64,000 nt of DNA, taken from Candidatus Methylomirabilota bacterium. Lineage in GTDB: Bacteria > Methylomirabilota > Methylomirabilia > Rokubacteriales > DASRDR01. A model generated the notes under the pieces. That model was not told the DNA's origin. It did no database searches and worked only from the letters and a program-made list of their open reading frames with translations. Made by a program: the position numbers and the translations under genes. Of this stretch, positions 25,221 through 34,323 are shown piece by piece. Location: positions 40,036 to 104,035 of the forward strand of contig DASYQW010000348.1 in the NCBI GenBank assembly GCA_036005065.1, read 5' to 3'. Position 1 is the stretch's first letter. Every line of letters starts with the position of its first letter.

Positions 25221-26159
25221 ATGGACTGGTACGAGGTCCTCGTCCAGCAGACGATCAACGGCCTGACCCGGGGCTCCGTCTTCGCCCTGGTCGCCCTCGG
25301 CTACACGATGGTCTACGGGATCATCGAGCTGATCAACTTCGCCCACGGCGACGTCTTCATGCTCGGCCTCTTCGTCTCGCTCACCTATTTCACCCTGCTC
25401 GGCATGGCCAAGACGCTGCACGGCTGGGAGCTCCTGACCGTGCTGCCCCTCGTCTTCCTGGCCACCATGCTCACGACCGGCCTCGTCAACGTGACCGTCG
25501 ACCGGCTCGCCTACCGCCCGCTCCGACACGCGTTCCGGCTGGCCCCGCTCATCACGGCGATCGGCGTGTCGTTCATGATCGAGAACCTGGCGCTCATCTG
25601 GCAGGGCCCGGCCCCCGTCCCCTACCCGGACATCTTCCCCTCGATCGACATCCTCCGGGAGTGGTTCGGCGTCGAGTCGCTCATCTTCCTCACCACCAAG
25701 GACCTCCTGGTGGTTGGCGCCACCATCCCCCTCATGATCGGCCTGCAGTACTTCATCACCCGGACCACGTGGGGAAAGGCCATGCGGGCGACCGCCCAGG
25801 ACCGGGAGACCGCCCTCGCGATGGGGATCGACGTCGAGAAGACGATCCTGCTGACTTTCTTCGTCGGCGGCGCGCTGGCGGGGGCCGCGGGGTTGATCCA
25901 GGGCCTCTACTACAACATCGGGCAGTGGTACATCGGCTACCAGGCCGGGCTCCGGGCCTTCACCGCGGCGGTCCTGGGCGGGATCGGCAACATGCCCGGG
26001 GCGGCGCTGGGGGGCCTCCTGATCGGCTTCCTGTCGGCGTGGAGCGACCAGTACATCTCCGCCCGCTGGACGAACGCGATCGTCTTTTCGATCCTGATCC
26101 TGGTGCTGGTCTTCCGTCCGCACGGGCTGCTGGGCGAGCGCACGCCGGAAAAGCTGTGA
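25221..26159 (+). CDS. livH: Branched-chain amino acid-type ABC permease LivH (system 2)
   Basis: A 312-residue membrane protein. LivH hallmark LVALGYTMVYGIIELINFAH, conserved MRATAQDRETALAMGID loop, FFVGGALAGAAGLIQG and FTAAVLGGIGNMPGAALGG. The ATG is only five bases after the 12-bp hairpin of repeat copy C and has no clear ribosome-binding site, which could reduce expression or make it dependent on RNA structure. Confidence 0.93.
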   Translation: MDWYEVLVQQTINGLTRGSVFALVALGYTMVYGIIELINFAHGDVFMLGLFVSLTYFTLLGMAKTLHGWELLTVLPLVFLATMLTTGLVNVTVDRLAYRPLRHAFRLAPLITAIGVSFMIENLALIWQGPAPVPYPDIFPSIDILREWFGVESLIFLTTKDLLVVGATIPLMIGLQYFITRTTWGKAMRATAQDRETALAMGIDVEKTILLTFFVGGALAGAAGLIQGLYYNIGQWYIGYQAGLRAFTAAVLGGIGNMPGAALGGLLIGFLSAWSDQYISARWTNAIVFSILILVLVFRPHGLLGERTPEKL

Positions 26160-26181
26160 GCCTTCTCGCGTCGGCGGCTCC

Positions 26182-28170
26182 ATGAGCCTGACCGTCCGGC
26201 GGCGACGGCACCTGTCGGGGGGCCTCCTGATCGGCGCCCTGCTCGCCTATCCCTTCCTGGACCACGCGATACAGGCCCAGACGGTCTACGCCGTGACCGA
26301 CGCGATGCTCTATGTCCTCCTCGCCCTCGGCCTCAACATCGTCGTCGGCTACGCGGGACTCCTCGACCTCGGCTACGCCGCCTTCTTTGCCATCGGCGCC
26401 TACACGATGGGGCTCCTGAACTCGCCGCTGCTCGGCTCGCCGCTCCACGGGCACGCCTGGAGCTTCTGGGTCGTCATCTGGATCTCGGCGGTCGTGTCCG
26501 CCGTCCTGGGCCTCATGATCGGCGCGCCGACCCTCCGGGTGCGGGGGGACTACCTGGCCATCATCACGCTCGCGTTCGGCGAGATCATCCCGGTCGCGAT
26601 CCGAAACCTGGGCGACATCACGATCGAGTTCGGTGGCTGGCGAGCGGTCGAGCGTCTCAATCTGACGGGCGGGGAGAACGGCGTGAACCCCGTCGGCCGG
26701 CCCTACCTCCCGGGGGTGCCCTTCGACACCAGCGCGATCCCCTGGTACTTCCTGATCGTGGTCATCGGGGCGGGTTCCCTCTGGGCGATGAACCGGATGC
26801 GGGACTCGCGGCTCGGGCGGGCCTGGATGGCGATCCGCGAGGACGAGACCGCGGCCGACTGCACAGGCGTGAACCCGGTGAAGACGAAGCTCCTGGCCTT
26901 CAGTCTCGGGGCCTGGTTTTCGGGGTTCGCCGGATCGTTCTACGCCGCCAAGCTTCAGGCGATCACCCCGGGCGCCTTCGAGTTCCAGGTGTCGATCATC
27001 CTCCTCTGCATGGTCGTGCTCGGCGGCATGGGTAGCCTCAAGGGCGTGATCTTCGGGGGCATGGTGATCACGCTGTTCGACCGGCTTCTCCTCGCCCAGA
27101 TGACCTTCGGGGTCCGGGCGGTCGGCCGGGCGATCGGGAGCGCGACCCTCGCCTCCGTCGACCTCACGCTCTGGCGCTGGTTCTTCTTCGGGCTCGGCCT
27201 GACGCTCGTCATGCTCTTCAAGCCGGAAGGGCTCGCCGGCCGGCGCCCGCGCCCGCCGGCCGTGGATGTGGACGAGCGGGAGGAGGCCCTGGCCCTCACC
27301 GCCGCGGCGCCCCCGCCGCGGGCCGAGAACATCCCGCCCTGGCTCCGCGAGCGCGCCGTTCCCGACGGCGGGCATGCCGGTCGGTCCCCGATCCTGGAAG
27401 CCCGGGGCGTCATCCGGAGCTTCGGGGGGCTGACCGCCGTGAACCAGGTGGAGCTGGTCATCCCCGAAGGCGCCATCATCGGCCTGATCGGGCCCAACGG
27501 GGCCGGCAAGACCACCTTCTTCAACGTATGCACCGGCCTCCTGACGCCGGACAGCGGTGACATTCTCCTGGCCGGCCGGAGCATCGTGGGGCTCCGGCCC
27601 AACGCCATCGTGGCCCGCGGGATCGCGCGGACGTTCCAGTCGATCCGGCTCTTCCAGAACATGACGGTGCTCGACAACATCCTGGTCGGCGAGCACTGCC
27701 GGCTGAGCGCCTCGGTGGCCGGCGCGGTGTTCCGGCCGCCGGCGGTCGTGGCCGAGGAGGCCCGAGCCCGGACGCGGGCCCGCGAGCTCCTGACGTTCGT
27801 CGGGCTGAGCGGGAAAGACGACGAGCTGGCCAAGAATCTCGCCTACGGCGACCAGCGGCGGCTGGAGATCGCCCGGGCGCTCGCCACCGAGCCCCGCCTG
27901 CTCCTCCTGGATGAGCCCACCGCCGGGATGAACCCGCGCGAGACCGAGACGCTGACGGAGTTCATCGGCCTCCTGCGCCGCGAGCTGGGGCTGTCGGTCC
28001 TGCTGATCGAGCACCACATGGAAGTGGTCATGGGCATCTCCGACCGGATCACCGTGCTGGACTACGGGACGCGGATCGCGGAGGGGACGCCGGCCGAGGT
28101 CCAGCGGGACCCCAAGGTCATCGAGGCCTACCTGGGGAAGGGGTATGAGCAGGAGCTGGTCTCGGCCTGA
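26182..28170 (+). CDS. Fused LivM permease-LivG ATPase (system 2)
   Basis: A single 662-residue open frame. Residues 1 to about 350 form a LivM-type permease (LALGLNIVVGYAGLLDLGYA, LRVRGDYLAIITLAFGEIIP, AWMAIREDETAADCTGV, GGMGSLKGVIFGGM). An about 55-residue Pro/Glu-rich linker follows. From about residue 405 a LivG ATPase begins: ILEARGVIRSFGGLTAVNQ, Walker A GPNGAGKTT, FQSIRLFQNM, signature YGDQRRLEIARAL, Walker B LLLLDEPTAGM and switch LLIEHHM. In system 1 these are two genes. The reading frame is uninterrupted through the linker, so it is a true fusion rather than a frameshift. Confidence 0.93.
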   Translation: MSLTVRRRRHLSGGLLIGALLAYPFLDHAIQAQTVYAVTDAMLYVLLALGLNIVVGYAGLLDLGYAAFFAIGAYTMGLLNSPLLGSPLHGHAWSFWVVIWISAVVSAVLGLMIGAPTLRVRGDYLAIITLAFGEIIPVAIRNLGDITIEFGGWRAVERLNLTGGENGVNPVGRPYLPGVPFDTSAIPWYFLIVVIGAGSLWAMNRMRDSRLGRAWMAIREDETAADCTGVNPVKTKLLAFSLGAWFSGFAGSFYAAKLQAITPGAFEFQVSIILLCMVVLGGMGSLKGVIFGGMVITLFDRLLLAQMTFGVRAVGRAIGSATLASVDLTLWRWFFFGLGLTLVMLFKPEGLAGRRPRPPAVDVDEREEALALTAAAPPPRAENIPPWLRERAVPDGGHAGRSPILEARGVIRSFGGLTAVNQVELVIPEGAIIGLIGPNGAGKTTFFNVCTGLLTPDSGDILLAGRSIVGLRPNAIVARGIARTFQSIRLFQNMTVLDNILVGEHCRLSASVAGAVFRPPAVVAEEARARTRARELLTFVGLSGKDDELAKNLAYGDQRRLEIARALATEPRLLLLDEPTAGMNPRETETLTEFIGLLRRELGLSVLLIEHHMEVVMGISDRITVLDYGTRIAEGTPAEVQRDPKVIEAYLGKGYEQELVSA

Positions 28171-28184
28171 CGGGATGCCCGGTG

Positions 28185-28892
<708 letters not shown>

Positions 28893-28900
28893 GCGCGGCG

Positions 28901-29356
28901 GTGGCGAGCCAGGCTGTCCACTACGAGGGCTTTCGGGTCGGTGACCGCCACCGGACACTGGGGCGGACGGTGGGGGAGTACGAGATCCTGAGCTTCGTGA
29001 CCCTCGCCGGCTTCACCGAGCCCCTGTTCATGGACCTCGAGTACATCCAGCGCGAGAGCGTCTTCAAGACCCGGGTGGCGCCCGGCGTGCTGACGTTCGC
29101 GCTGGCCGAGGGGCTCGCCCTCCAGACCGGCATGTTCCACGGCACCGGGCTGGCCCTGATGAGCTACGACGTGCGGGTGGTGGGCCCGGTCCTGGCCGGC
29201 GACACCATCCACCTCGAGATCGAGGTGGTGGACAAGCGCGAGACCAAGAAGCCGGATCGCGGGATCGTCACCTTCCGCCATCAGGTGGTGAACCAGCGCG
29301 GGGAGACCGTCATGGACGCCACGGTCACCCGCATGATCAAGCGCGCGCCCGCCTGA
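28901..29356 (+). CDS. MaoC-like hot-dog fold protein
   Basis: A 151-residue protein, GTG start eight bases after livF. Hot-dog fold segments seen: FRVGDRHRTLGRTVGEYEI, FVTLAGFTEPLFMDLEY, RVAPGVLTFALAEGL and DVRVVGPVLAGDTIHLEIEV, the pattern of MaoC-like (R)-hydratases. The canonical hydratase Asp/His pair is not obvious: the D-x4-H motif appears replaced by TEPLFMD, so catalytic activity is uncertain. It lies in the operon with the Liv transporter and amino-acid enzymes and may act on an acyl-CoA intermediate. Confidence 0.8.
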   Translation: MASQAVHYEGFRVGDRHRTLGRTVGEYEILSFVTLAGFTEPLFMDLEYIQRESVFKTRVAPGVLTFALAEGLALQTGMFHGTGLALMSYDVRVVGPVLAGDTIHLEIEVVDKRETKKPDRGIVTFRHQVVNQRGETVMDATVTRMIKRAPA

Positions 29357-29359
29357 CGC

Positions 29360-30367
29360 GTGGGGGAGCACTCCCATCCGGTCCCCGTGCTTGTCCTGAC
29401 GCGTGCCGACCTCGAGGCCCTGCTCGAGGTCGAGGGAGTCATCGCGGCGGTCGAGGAGGCCTTCCGCCAGCACGCCCGGAAGGCGATCCGCCTGCTGCCG
29501 CGGCAGGGGCTCGGGCTCGAGGGGCGCGACGTGCTGCTCCTGATGCCCTGCGCGCTCCCCGCCCTGGCCGCCCTGGGGACGAAGACGGTGACGGTGTGCT
29601 TCGAGAACCCCCGCCGCGGGCTCCCGACGGTCCTGGCCTCGTACCTCCTCCACGACCCCGCGACCGGCGAGCCGCTGGCGTTCATGGAGGCCGGTTACCT
29701 CACCGGAATGCGGACGGGGGCCGCCTCGGCTGCGGCGGCCAAGCGCCTGGCCCGCCCCGACAGCCGGGTGGTGGCCTGCTTCGGGGCCGGCACGCAGGCG
29801 GCCTTCCAGCTCCGCTGTCTCAAGGCGGTGCTGCCCATCGAGCGGGTCGAGGTGGTCAGCCGGAGCGATGCCACGGTCCGCGCGTTCGCGGAGCGCATGG
29901 GCCCGGCGCTGGGGGTGCCCGTGGGCCCGGCGGCCACGCGGGCGGCGGCGCTCGCGGTGGCGGACGTGGTGGTCACGGCGACCACCTCCCCGATGCCGGT
30001 CTTCGACGGCCGCGACCTCCGGCCCGGCACCCACGTGGATGCCGTCGGCGCGTTCCAGCCGACGACGCGCGAGCTCGACACCGAAGCCATCCGGCGCGCC
30101 CGCGTGTTCGTCGACACCTACGAGGGGGCCTGGCTGGAGGCGGGCGACGTCCTGCTGCCCATCCAGGAGGGCGCCATCACGCGGGCCCATGTCCTCGGCG
30201 AGCTGGCCGATCTCGTCACGGGCAGCCGCCCCGGACGGCTCGGACCCTCCGACATCACGTGCTTCAAGTCCGTCGGCTTCGCCGCCGAGGATGCCGCCAC
30301 GGCCCGGCTGGCCTACGACCGGGCGCGGGCGGCCGGCCGGGGGCTGGCCGTGGAGCTCTACCGGTGA
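29360..30367 (+). CDS. Ornithine cyclodeaminase/mu-crystallin family enzyme
   Basis: A 335-residue protein of the OCD/mu-crystallin family, GTG start three bases after the MaoC-like gene. Visible: MEAGYLTGMRTGAASAAAAK (substrate region), the NAD(P)-binding motif FGAGTQA, VVTATTSPMPVF and HVDAVGAFQP. Family members include ornithine cyclodeaminase, alanine dehydrogenase and ketimine (piperideine-2-carboxylate) reductase. The exact reaction cannot be read from sequence; the flanking FAD oxidase and aldehyde dehydrogenase would fit a cyclic imino-acid reductase. Confidence 0.88.
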   Translation: MGEHSHPVPVLVLTRADLEALLEVEGVIAAVEEAFRQHARKAIRLLPRQGLGLEGRDVLLLMPCALPALAALGTKTVTVCFENPRRGLPTVLASYLLHDPATGEPLAFMEAGYLTGMRTGAASAAAAKRLARPDSRVVACFGAGTQAAFQLRCLKAVLPIERVEVVSRSDATVRAFAERMGPALGVPVGPAATRAAALAVADVVVTATTSPMPVFDGRDLRPGTHVDAVGAFQPTTRELDTEAIRRARVFVDTYEGAWLEAGDVLLPIQEGAITRAHVLGELADLVTGSRPGRLGPSDITCFKSVGFAAEDAATARLAYDRARAAGRGLAVELYR

Positions 30368-30380
30368 GGAAAACGAGCCG

Positions 30381-31562
30381 ATGATTCGCACGGCCGACGT
30401 CGTGATCGTCGGGGGCGGCGTGACGGGGTGCTCGATTGCCTTCCACCTCGCTGAGCAGGGTGTGGGGAGCATCGTCATCCTCGAGCGCCGCTTCCTGGCC
30501 TCGGGCGGGACCGGGCGGTCGGTGGGCATCATGCGGCAGCTCTACCCGACGCCCGAGACCTCGCGCATGGTCCTCCACTCCCTGCGGGTCTTCCAGAACT
30601 TCCGGGAGGTGACCGGCGGCGAGGCCGGCTACGTCCAGTGCGGCGCGATCATCGCCGTCGCCCCCGCTCAGCGCGACGCCCTGGCCAAGACCCTGATCGC
30701 CCAGCGCGAGCTCGGCATCCAGGCGCGCCTCCTCTCGCCCGACGACATCCGGGAGCTCGACCCCCGGATCGACCCGTTCGCCGTGGGCGCCGCGGTCTAC
30801 GAGCCCGAGTCCGGCTACGGAGACCCGACCGGGGTCACGGCCGGGTTCGCCCAGGGCGCGCGCCGGCGGGGCGTGGTCATCGACCAGATGGCCGAGGTGA
30901 CGGCCATCCGCACCGCGGGCGACCGGGTGTCCGGGGTGAGGACGGCGGCCGGCGACACGATCGAGGCGCCGGTGGTGGTCAATGCGGCCGGCCTGTGGTG
31001 CCAGCATGTGGCCGAGATGGCGGGCGTCACCCTTCCCATCGTCATCGGGCGACACCCGGTCTTCATCATCGAGCGCACCGCCGCCTTCGGGCGGCCTCAC
31101 CCGGTCTACCTGGACCTGGCCAGCGGGACCTTCCTGCGCCCGGAGACCGGGGGACTCACGCTCACGGGGTTCCTCGACGCCGACGAACCGAACCACCCGA
31201 TGGACCCCGAGGCGCTGGGCGCGGACGTGCCCTTCGACGAGGTGGCGGCGATCATGGAGCGGGCGAGCCGCTGCGTTCCCGCGCTCGGCGACGCCCGATA
31301 CCAGCGCGGCTACGCGGGCGCCTTCGACATCTCGCCGGACTGGATGCCGATCCTCGACGAGACCCCGGTGCGCGGGTTCTACGTCGCGGTCGGGATGTCG
31401 GGTCACGGCTTCAAGCTCTCGCCCGCCATCGGGCGCCTGATGGCTGATTTGATCACGACGGGCCGATCGAGCCTGACCGACCTCGGCGCCTTCCGGCTCG
31501 ACCGGTTCGCGGCGCGGCCTCACGAGGACGTGGGGGCATTCTCCCACTCGTACCTGCGCTGA
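30381..31562 (+). CDS. FAD-dependent amine/amino-acid oxidoreductase (DAO family)
   Basis: 393 residues. The start at ATG 30381 gives the dinucleotide-binding motif DVVIVGGGVTGCSIAFHLAE immediately at the N-terminus. Other DAO-family features: SGGTGRSVGIMRQLY (flavin contact), VVNAAGLWCQHVAEMAG, and the C-terminal FYVAVGMSGHGFKLSPAIG motif. Closest by eye to sarcosine oxidase beta/glycine oxidase/pipecolate oxidase-like proteins. It starts 13 bases after the OCD gene and closes the operon; repeat copy D follows immediately after its stop. Confidence 0.88.
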   Translation: MIRTADVVIVGGGVTGCSIAFHLAEQGVGSIVILERRFLASGGTGRSVGIMRQLYPTPETSRMVLHSLRVFQNFREVTGGEAGYVQCGAIIAVAPAQRDALAKTLIAQRELGIQARLLSPDDIRELDPRIDPFAVGAAVYEPESGYGDPTGVTAGFAQGARRRGVVIDQMAEVTAIRTAGDRVSGVRTAAGDTIEAPVVVNAAGLWCQHVAEMAGVTLPIVIGRHPVFIIERTAAFGRPHPVYLDLASGTFLRPETGGLTLTGFLDADEPNHPMDPEALGADVPFDEVAAIMERASRCVPALGDARYQRGYAGAFDISPDWMPILDETPVRGFYVAVGMSGHGFKLSPAIGRLMADLITTGRSSLTDLGAFRLDRFAARPHEDVGAFSHSYLR

Positions 31563-31563
31563 G

Positions 31564-31654
31564 CTGAGTTTCGGAGGGGGTGTCGGAACACCCCCTCCGA
31601 GGCCTCCCCCAAGAATCGTGGCGGCGGCGAAGCCGCCGCTCGAAGTGGAACATC
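31564..31654 (-). repeat. Dispersed two-hairpin repeat, copy D (inverted)
   Basis: Reverse-complement copy. Hairpin 2: 13-bp perfect stem (31571-31583 with 31588-31600, loop CGGA), identical to copy B. Hairpin 1: GCGGCGGC (31621-31628) with 31632-31639, loop GAA. It ends GAAGTGGAACATC, the exact complement of the GATGTTCCACTTC end of copy A. It starts two bases after the oxidoreductase stop. Confidence 0.87.
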
Positions 31655-31732
31655 GGTTGGCGGGGTGGCCGGGTGTGAGCGCCGGAGCCGTAGCCCGTGC
31701 GTCACAGACTCTGAGGTGAAGGAGGATGGGAG

Positions 31733-33217
31733 ATGGTCACGGCGTATCGGAACTACATCGGCGGCGAATGGGTCCCGGCCGCGTCGGGGCGGACCTTCGA
31801 GGATCTGAATCCGGCCAACCGGGAGGACGTCCTCGGCAGCTTCCCGCGCTCGGAGGCCACTGACGTCGACCGGGCGGCGGCGGCGGCCCGCGAGGCCTTC
31901 CGCACGTGGCGGCTCACCCCGGCCCCCCGCCGGGCGGAGATCGTCTTCCGAGCCGGCGAGATCCTGGTGCGCCGCAAGGAGGAGCTGGCCCGGCTGATGA
32001 CCCGCGAGATGGGCAAGGTGCTCACCGAGGCGCGGGGCGACGTCCAGGAGGGCATCGATACCGCGTACTACATGGCCGGCGAGGGGCGGCGGCTGTTCGG
32101 GCACCACGCCCCCTGCGAGCTGCCCGCGAAGTTCGGCGTGGCGATGCGGGTGCCGGTGGGCGTGGTGGCGGCCGTCACCCCCTGGAACTTCCCGCTGGCG
32201 ATCCCCACCTGGAAGCTTCTGCCGGCGCTGGTGTGCGGCAACACCGTCGTCTTCAAGCCGGCCGAGGACACCCCCCTGGTGGCCCATACGCTGCTCGAGA
32301 TCCTGCTGGAGGCCGGGCTCCCCCGGGGGGTCGTGAACCTGGTTCACGGCCTGGGCGAGGAGGCCGGCGCGGCGCTCGTCCGCCATCCGGGCGTGAACCT
32401 CGTCTCGTTCACCGGCTCCACCGAGGTCGGTCGCGAGGTGGCCAAGGTCGCCGCCGAGACCTACAAGAAAGTCTCGCTCGAGATGGGCGGCAAGAACGCG
32501 ATCCTCGTGATGGACGACGCCCCGCTCGACCTCGCCATCGACGGTGCCGTCTGGGGAGGCTTCGGCACCTCGGGCCAGCGCTGCACGGCCGCCAGCCGCG
32601 TGATCGTCCACGACGCGGTGCACCGCGCCTTCACCCGCGAGTTCGTCGAGCGCGCCCGAGCTCTCCGGCTCGGCTCCGGGCTCGACCCCCAGACGGACGT
32701 GGGTCCGGTCATCAACGAGGCTCAGCTGCGCCGCATCCACGAGTACACGGAGATCGGCCGCGGTGAGGGCGCCAAGGTGCTGGTGGGCGGCGAGATCGCG
32801 ACCGAGGGGGAGCTCCGGAGAGGCTTTTTCTACCGGCCCACAATCTTCGACGACGTCGAGCCCAAGATGCGCGTCGCTCGCGAGGAGATCTTCGGGCCGA
32901 GTGTGGCGGTGATCCGGACCCGCAGCCTGGAAGAGGCCATCGAGATCTGCAACAACACGAACTACGGGCTGTCGTCGGCCATCTACACCCGCGACATCAA
33001 CCGTGCCTTCCAGGCCATCCAGGACATCGCGGCCGGGGTGACCTACGTCAACGCCTCGACCATCGGGGCCGAGATCCAGTTCCCCTTCGGCGGCGTCCGG
33101 CAGACGGGAAACGGCCACCGGGAGGGGGGCTGGACCGTGCTCGACATCATGACGGAGTGGAAGACCGTCTACGTGGACTACTCGGGGAAGCTCCAGCGGG
33201 CTCAGATCGATGTCTGA
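31733..33217 (+). CDS. Aldehyde dehydrogenase, ALDH7-like
   Basis: A 494-residue NAD(P)-dependent aldehyde dehydrogenase, with AAGGAGG before the ATG. Motifs: [34 protein letters not shown], general-base Glu in LEMGGKN, nucleophile Cys in GQRCTAAS, and [11 protein letters not shown]. The C-terminal part reads [22 protein letters not shown] and ends VDYSGKLQ, a pattern of ALDH7-like (aminoadipate-semialdehyde-type) enzymes rather than of succinate-semialdehyde enzymes. The sub-family call is by eye. It probably continues the imino-acid pathway of the upstream operon. Confidence 0.9.
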   Translation: MVTAYRNYIGGEWVPAASGRTFEDLNPANREDVLGSFPRSEATDVDRAAAAAREAFRTWRLTPAPRRAEIVFRAGEILVRRKEELARLMTREMGKVLTEARGDVQEGIDTAYYMAGEGRRLFGHHAPCELPAKFGVAMRVPVGVVAAVTPWNFPLAIPTWKLLPALVCGNTVVFKPAEDTPLVAHTLLEILLEAGLPRGVVNLVHGLGEEAGAALVRHPGVNLVSFTGSTEVGREVAKVAAETYKKVSLEMGGKNAILVMDDAPLDLAIDGAVWGGFGTSGQRCTAASRVIVHDAVHRAFTREFVERARALRLGSGLDPQTDVGPVINEAQLRRIHEYTEIGRGEGAKVLVGGEIATEGELRRGFFYRPTIFDDVEPKMRVAREEIFGPSVAVIRTRSLEEAIEICNNTNYGLSSAIYTRDINRAFQAIQDIAAGVTYVNASTIGAEIQFPFGGVRQTGNGHREGGWTVLDIMTEWKTVYVDYSGKLQRAQIDV

Positions 33218-33629
33218 CGCGGCCGGAGCCCGGAGGTGGCTGGCGGGCCTCGGGCTGGTCCTGGCGGCCGGGGCGGGCGCCGCCGCCGATCAAGGCCTCG
33301 GCGATCTCCCCGAAATCCTCGACGTGCGCGCGCCGCGGCAGCTCCCGGTGGGCGTCCAGGGCGAGATCCGGCTGGTGTACCGGGCCCGCCAGGCCAACGT
33401 GGTGGCGGTGGTGCAGGCCACCGAGGACCTGGACGGCCCGGCTGCTCCCCGGTCCACCCGGCAGCGCGAGTTCGGCGTCGTCGCGCGGGCCTTCGGACGC
33501 GAGGAGGGCGAGCTGGTCGTGCCGGTCGCGTTCGCGACCCCCGGCTGGAAGCGGGTGGTGCTCACGCTCGTCACCGACGAGCGCGACGAGAGTGAGCCGG
33601 CGATCGTCGAAGTCGAGGCCACACCCTGA
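33210..33629 (+). CDS. Small exported protein of unknown function
   Basis: A 139-residue protein overlapping the aldehyde-dehydrogenase end by eight bases. Signal peptide (WLAGLGLVLAAGAGAAAD) and a single beta-rich domain, with LPVGVQGEIRLVYRARQANVVAVVQ and VPVAFATPGWKRVVLTLVTDE, suggestive of an Ig-like or CARDB-like fold. No catalytic motif and no Cys in the mature part. Function unknown. Confidence 0.7.
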   Translation: MSDAAGARRWLAGLGLVLAAGAGAAADQGLGDLPEILDVRAPRQLPVGVQGEIRLVYRARQANVVAVVQATEDLDGPAAPRSTRQREFGVVARAFGREEGELVVPVAFATPGWKRVVLTLVTDERDESEPAIVEVEATP

Positions 33630-33645
33630 AGACCGCCCGCTGCGG

Positions 33646-33674
33646 TTGAAAAACCGCGGGCCCAGGGCGATAAT
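33646..33674 (+). promoter_or_regulatory. Possible promoter for gcvH
   Basis: TTGAAA at 33646-33651, 17-base spacer, GATAAT at 33669-33674. The -35 overlaps a GCGGTT-GAAA-AACCGC hairpin (33642-33657) that could instead end the upstream transcript. Confidence 0.5.
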
Positions 33675-33768
33675 AGCGCTCGTTGCGCGCGCCCGCCTCC
33701 CGATGCCGGCGTGCCATGGAGAAGTCGCGGGCACTCGCCCGGCAAGCGTGGTCGCAGAGGAGAATGGC

Positions 33769-34170
33769 ATGGCGACGTATCCGGCGGATCTCCGCTACAC
33801 GCGGGAGCACGAGTGGGCCAGGGCCGAGGGCACCCGGGCGCGGGTTGGGATCACTCACTATGCCCAGGATCAGCTCGGCGACGTGGTCTTCGTCGAGCTT
33901 CCCAAAGTCGGCGCCCGGGTGCGGCAGATGCAGAGCTTCGGGGTCGTGGAGTCGGTGAAGGCCGTCTCCGACCTCTTCGCACCGCTCTCTGGCGAGGTCG
34001 TCGAAGTCAATCAGGCGCTGGTCGAGCATCCCGAGCAGGTCAACCAGGATCCCTACGGCGCGGGCTGGATGCTCGTGATCACCATGTCCGATGCCAAGGA
34101 GCTGGATGCCCTCATGAGCGCGGGAGACTACGAGGCTTACCTCGAGACGGCCGGCGCCGGAGGGCACTGA
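33769..34170 (+). CDS. gcvH: Glycine cleavage system H protein
   Basis: A 133-residue lipoyl carrier protein. ATG 33769 has AGAGGAGA just upstream and gives the normal start PADLRYTREHEW. The lipoylation motif is VVESVKAVSD, with Lys64 as the attachment residue. H protein shuttles the aminomethyl group between P, T and L proteins. gcvP, gcvT and lpd are not in this window; the lipoate-ligase-like gene downstream could modify this protein. Confidence 0.95.
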   Translation: MATYPADLRYTREHEWARAEGTRARVGITHYAQDQLGDVVFVELPKVGARVRQMQSFGVVESVKAVSDLFAPLSGEVVEVNQALVEHPEQVNQDPYGAGWMLVITMSDAKELDALMSAGDYEAYLETAGAGGH

Positions 34171-34323
34171 GGTGCGGCACGGCGTCACCACGCCCGTGAA
34201 GCGTCTCGACCGGACCCGGGCCGCCCGCCAGCCCGACCTCCGCTGGTCGCCCGCCTCGCGGTCTCCGGGACCGGCCCCGGGCGCCGTGGCGCCGCCCGAG
34301 GCTCAGCGGCCGTAGCCCGCCGC

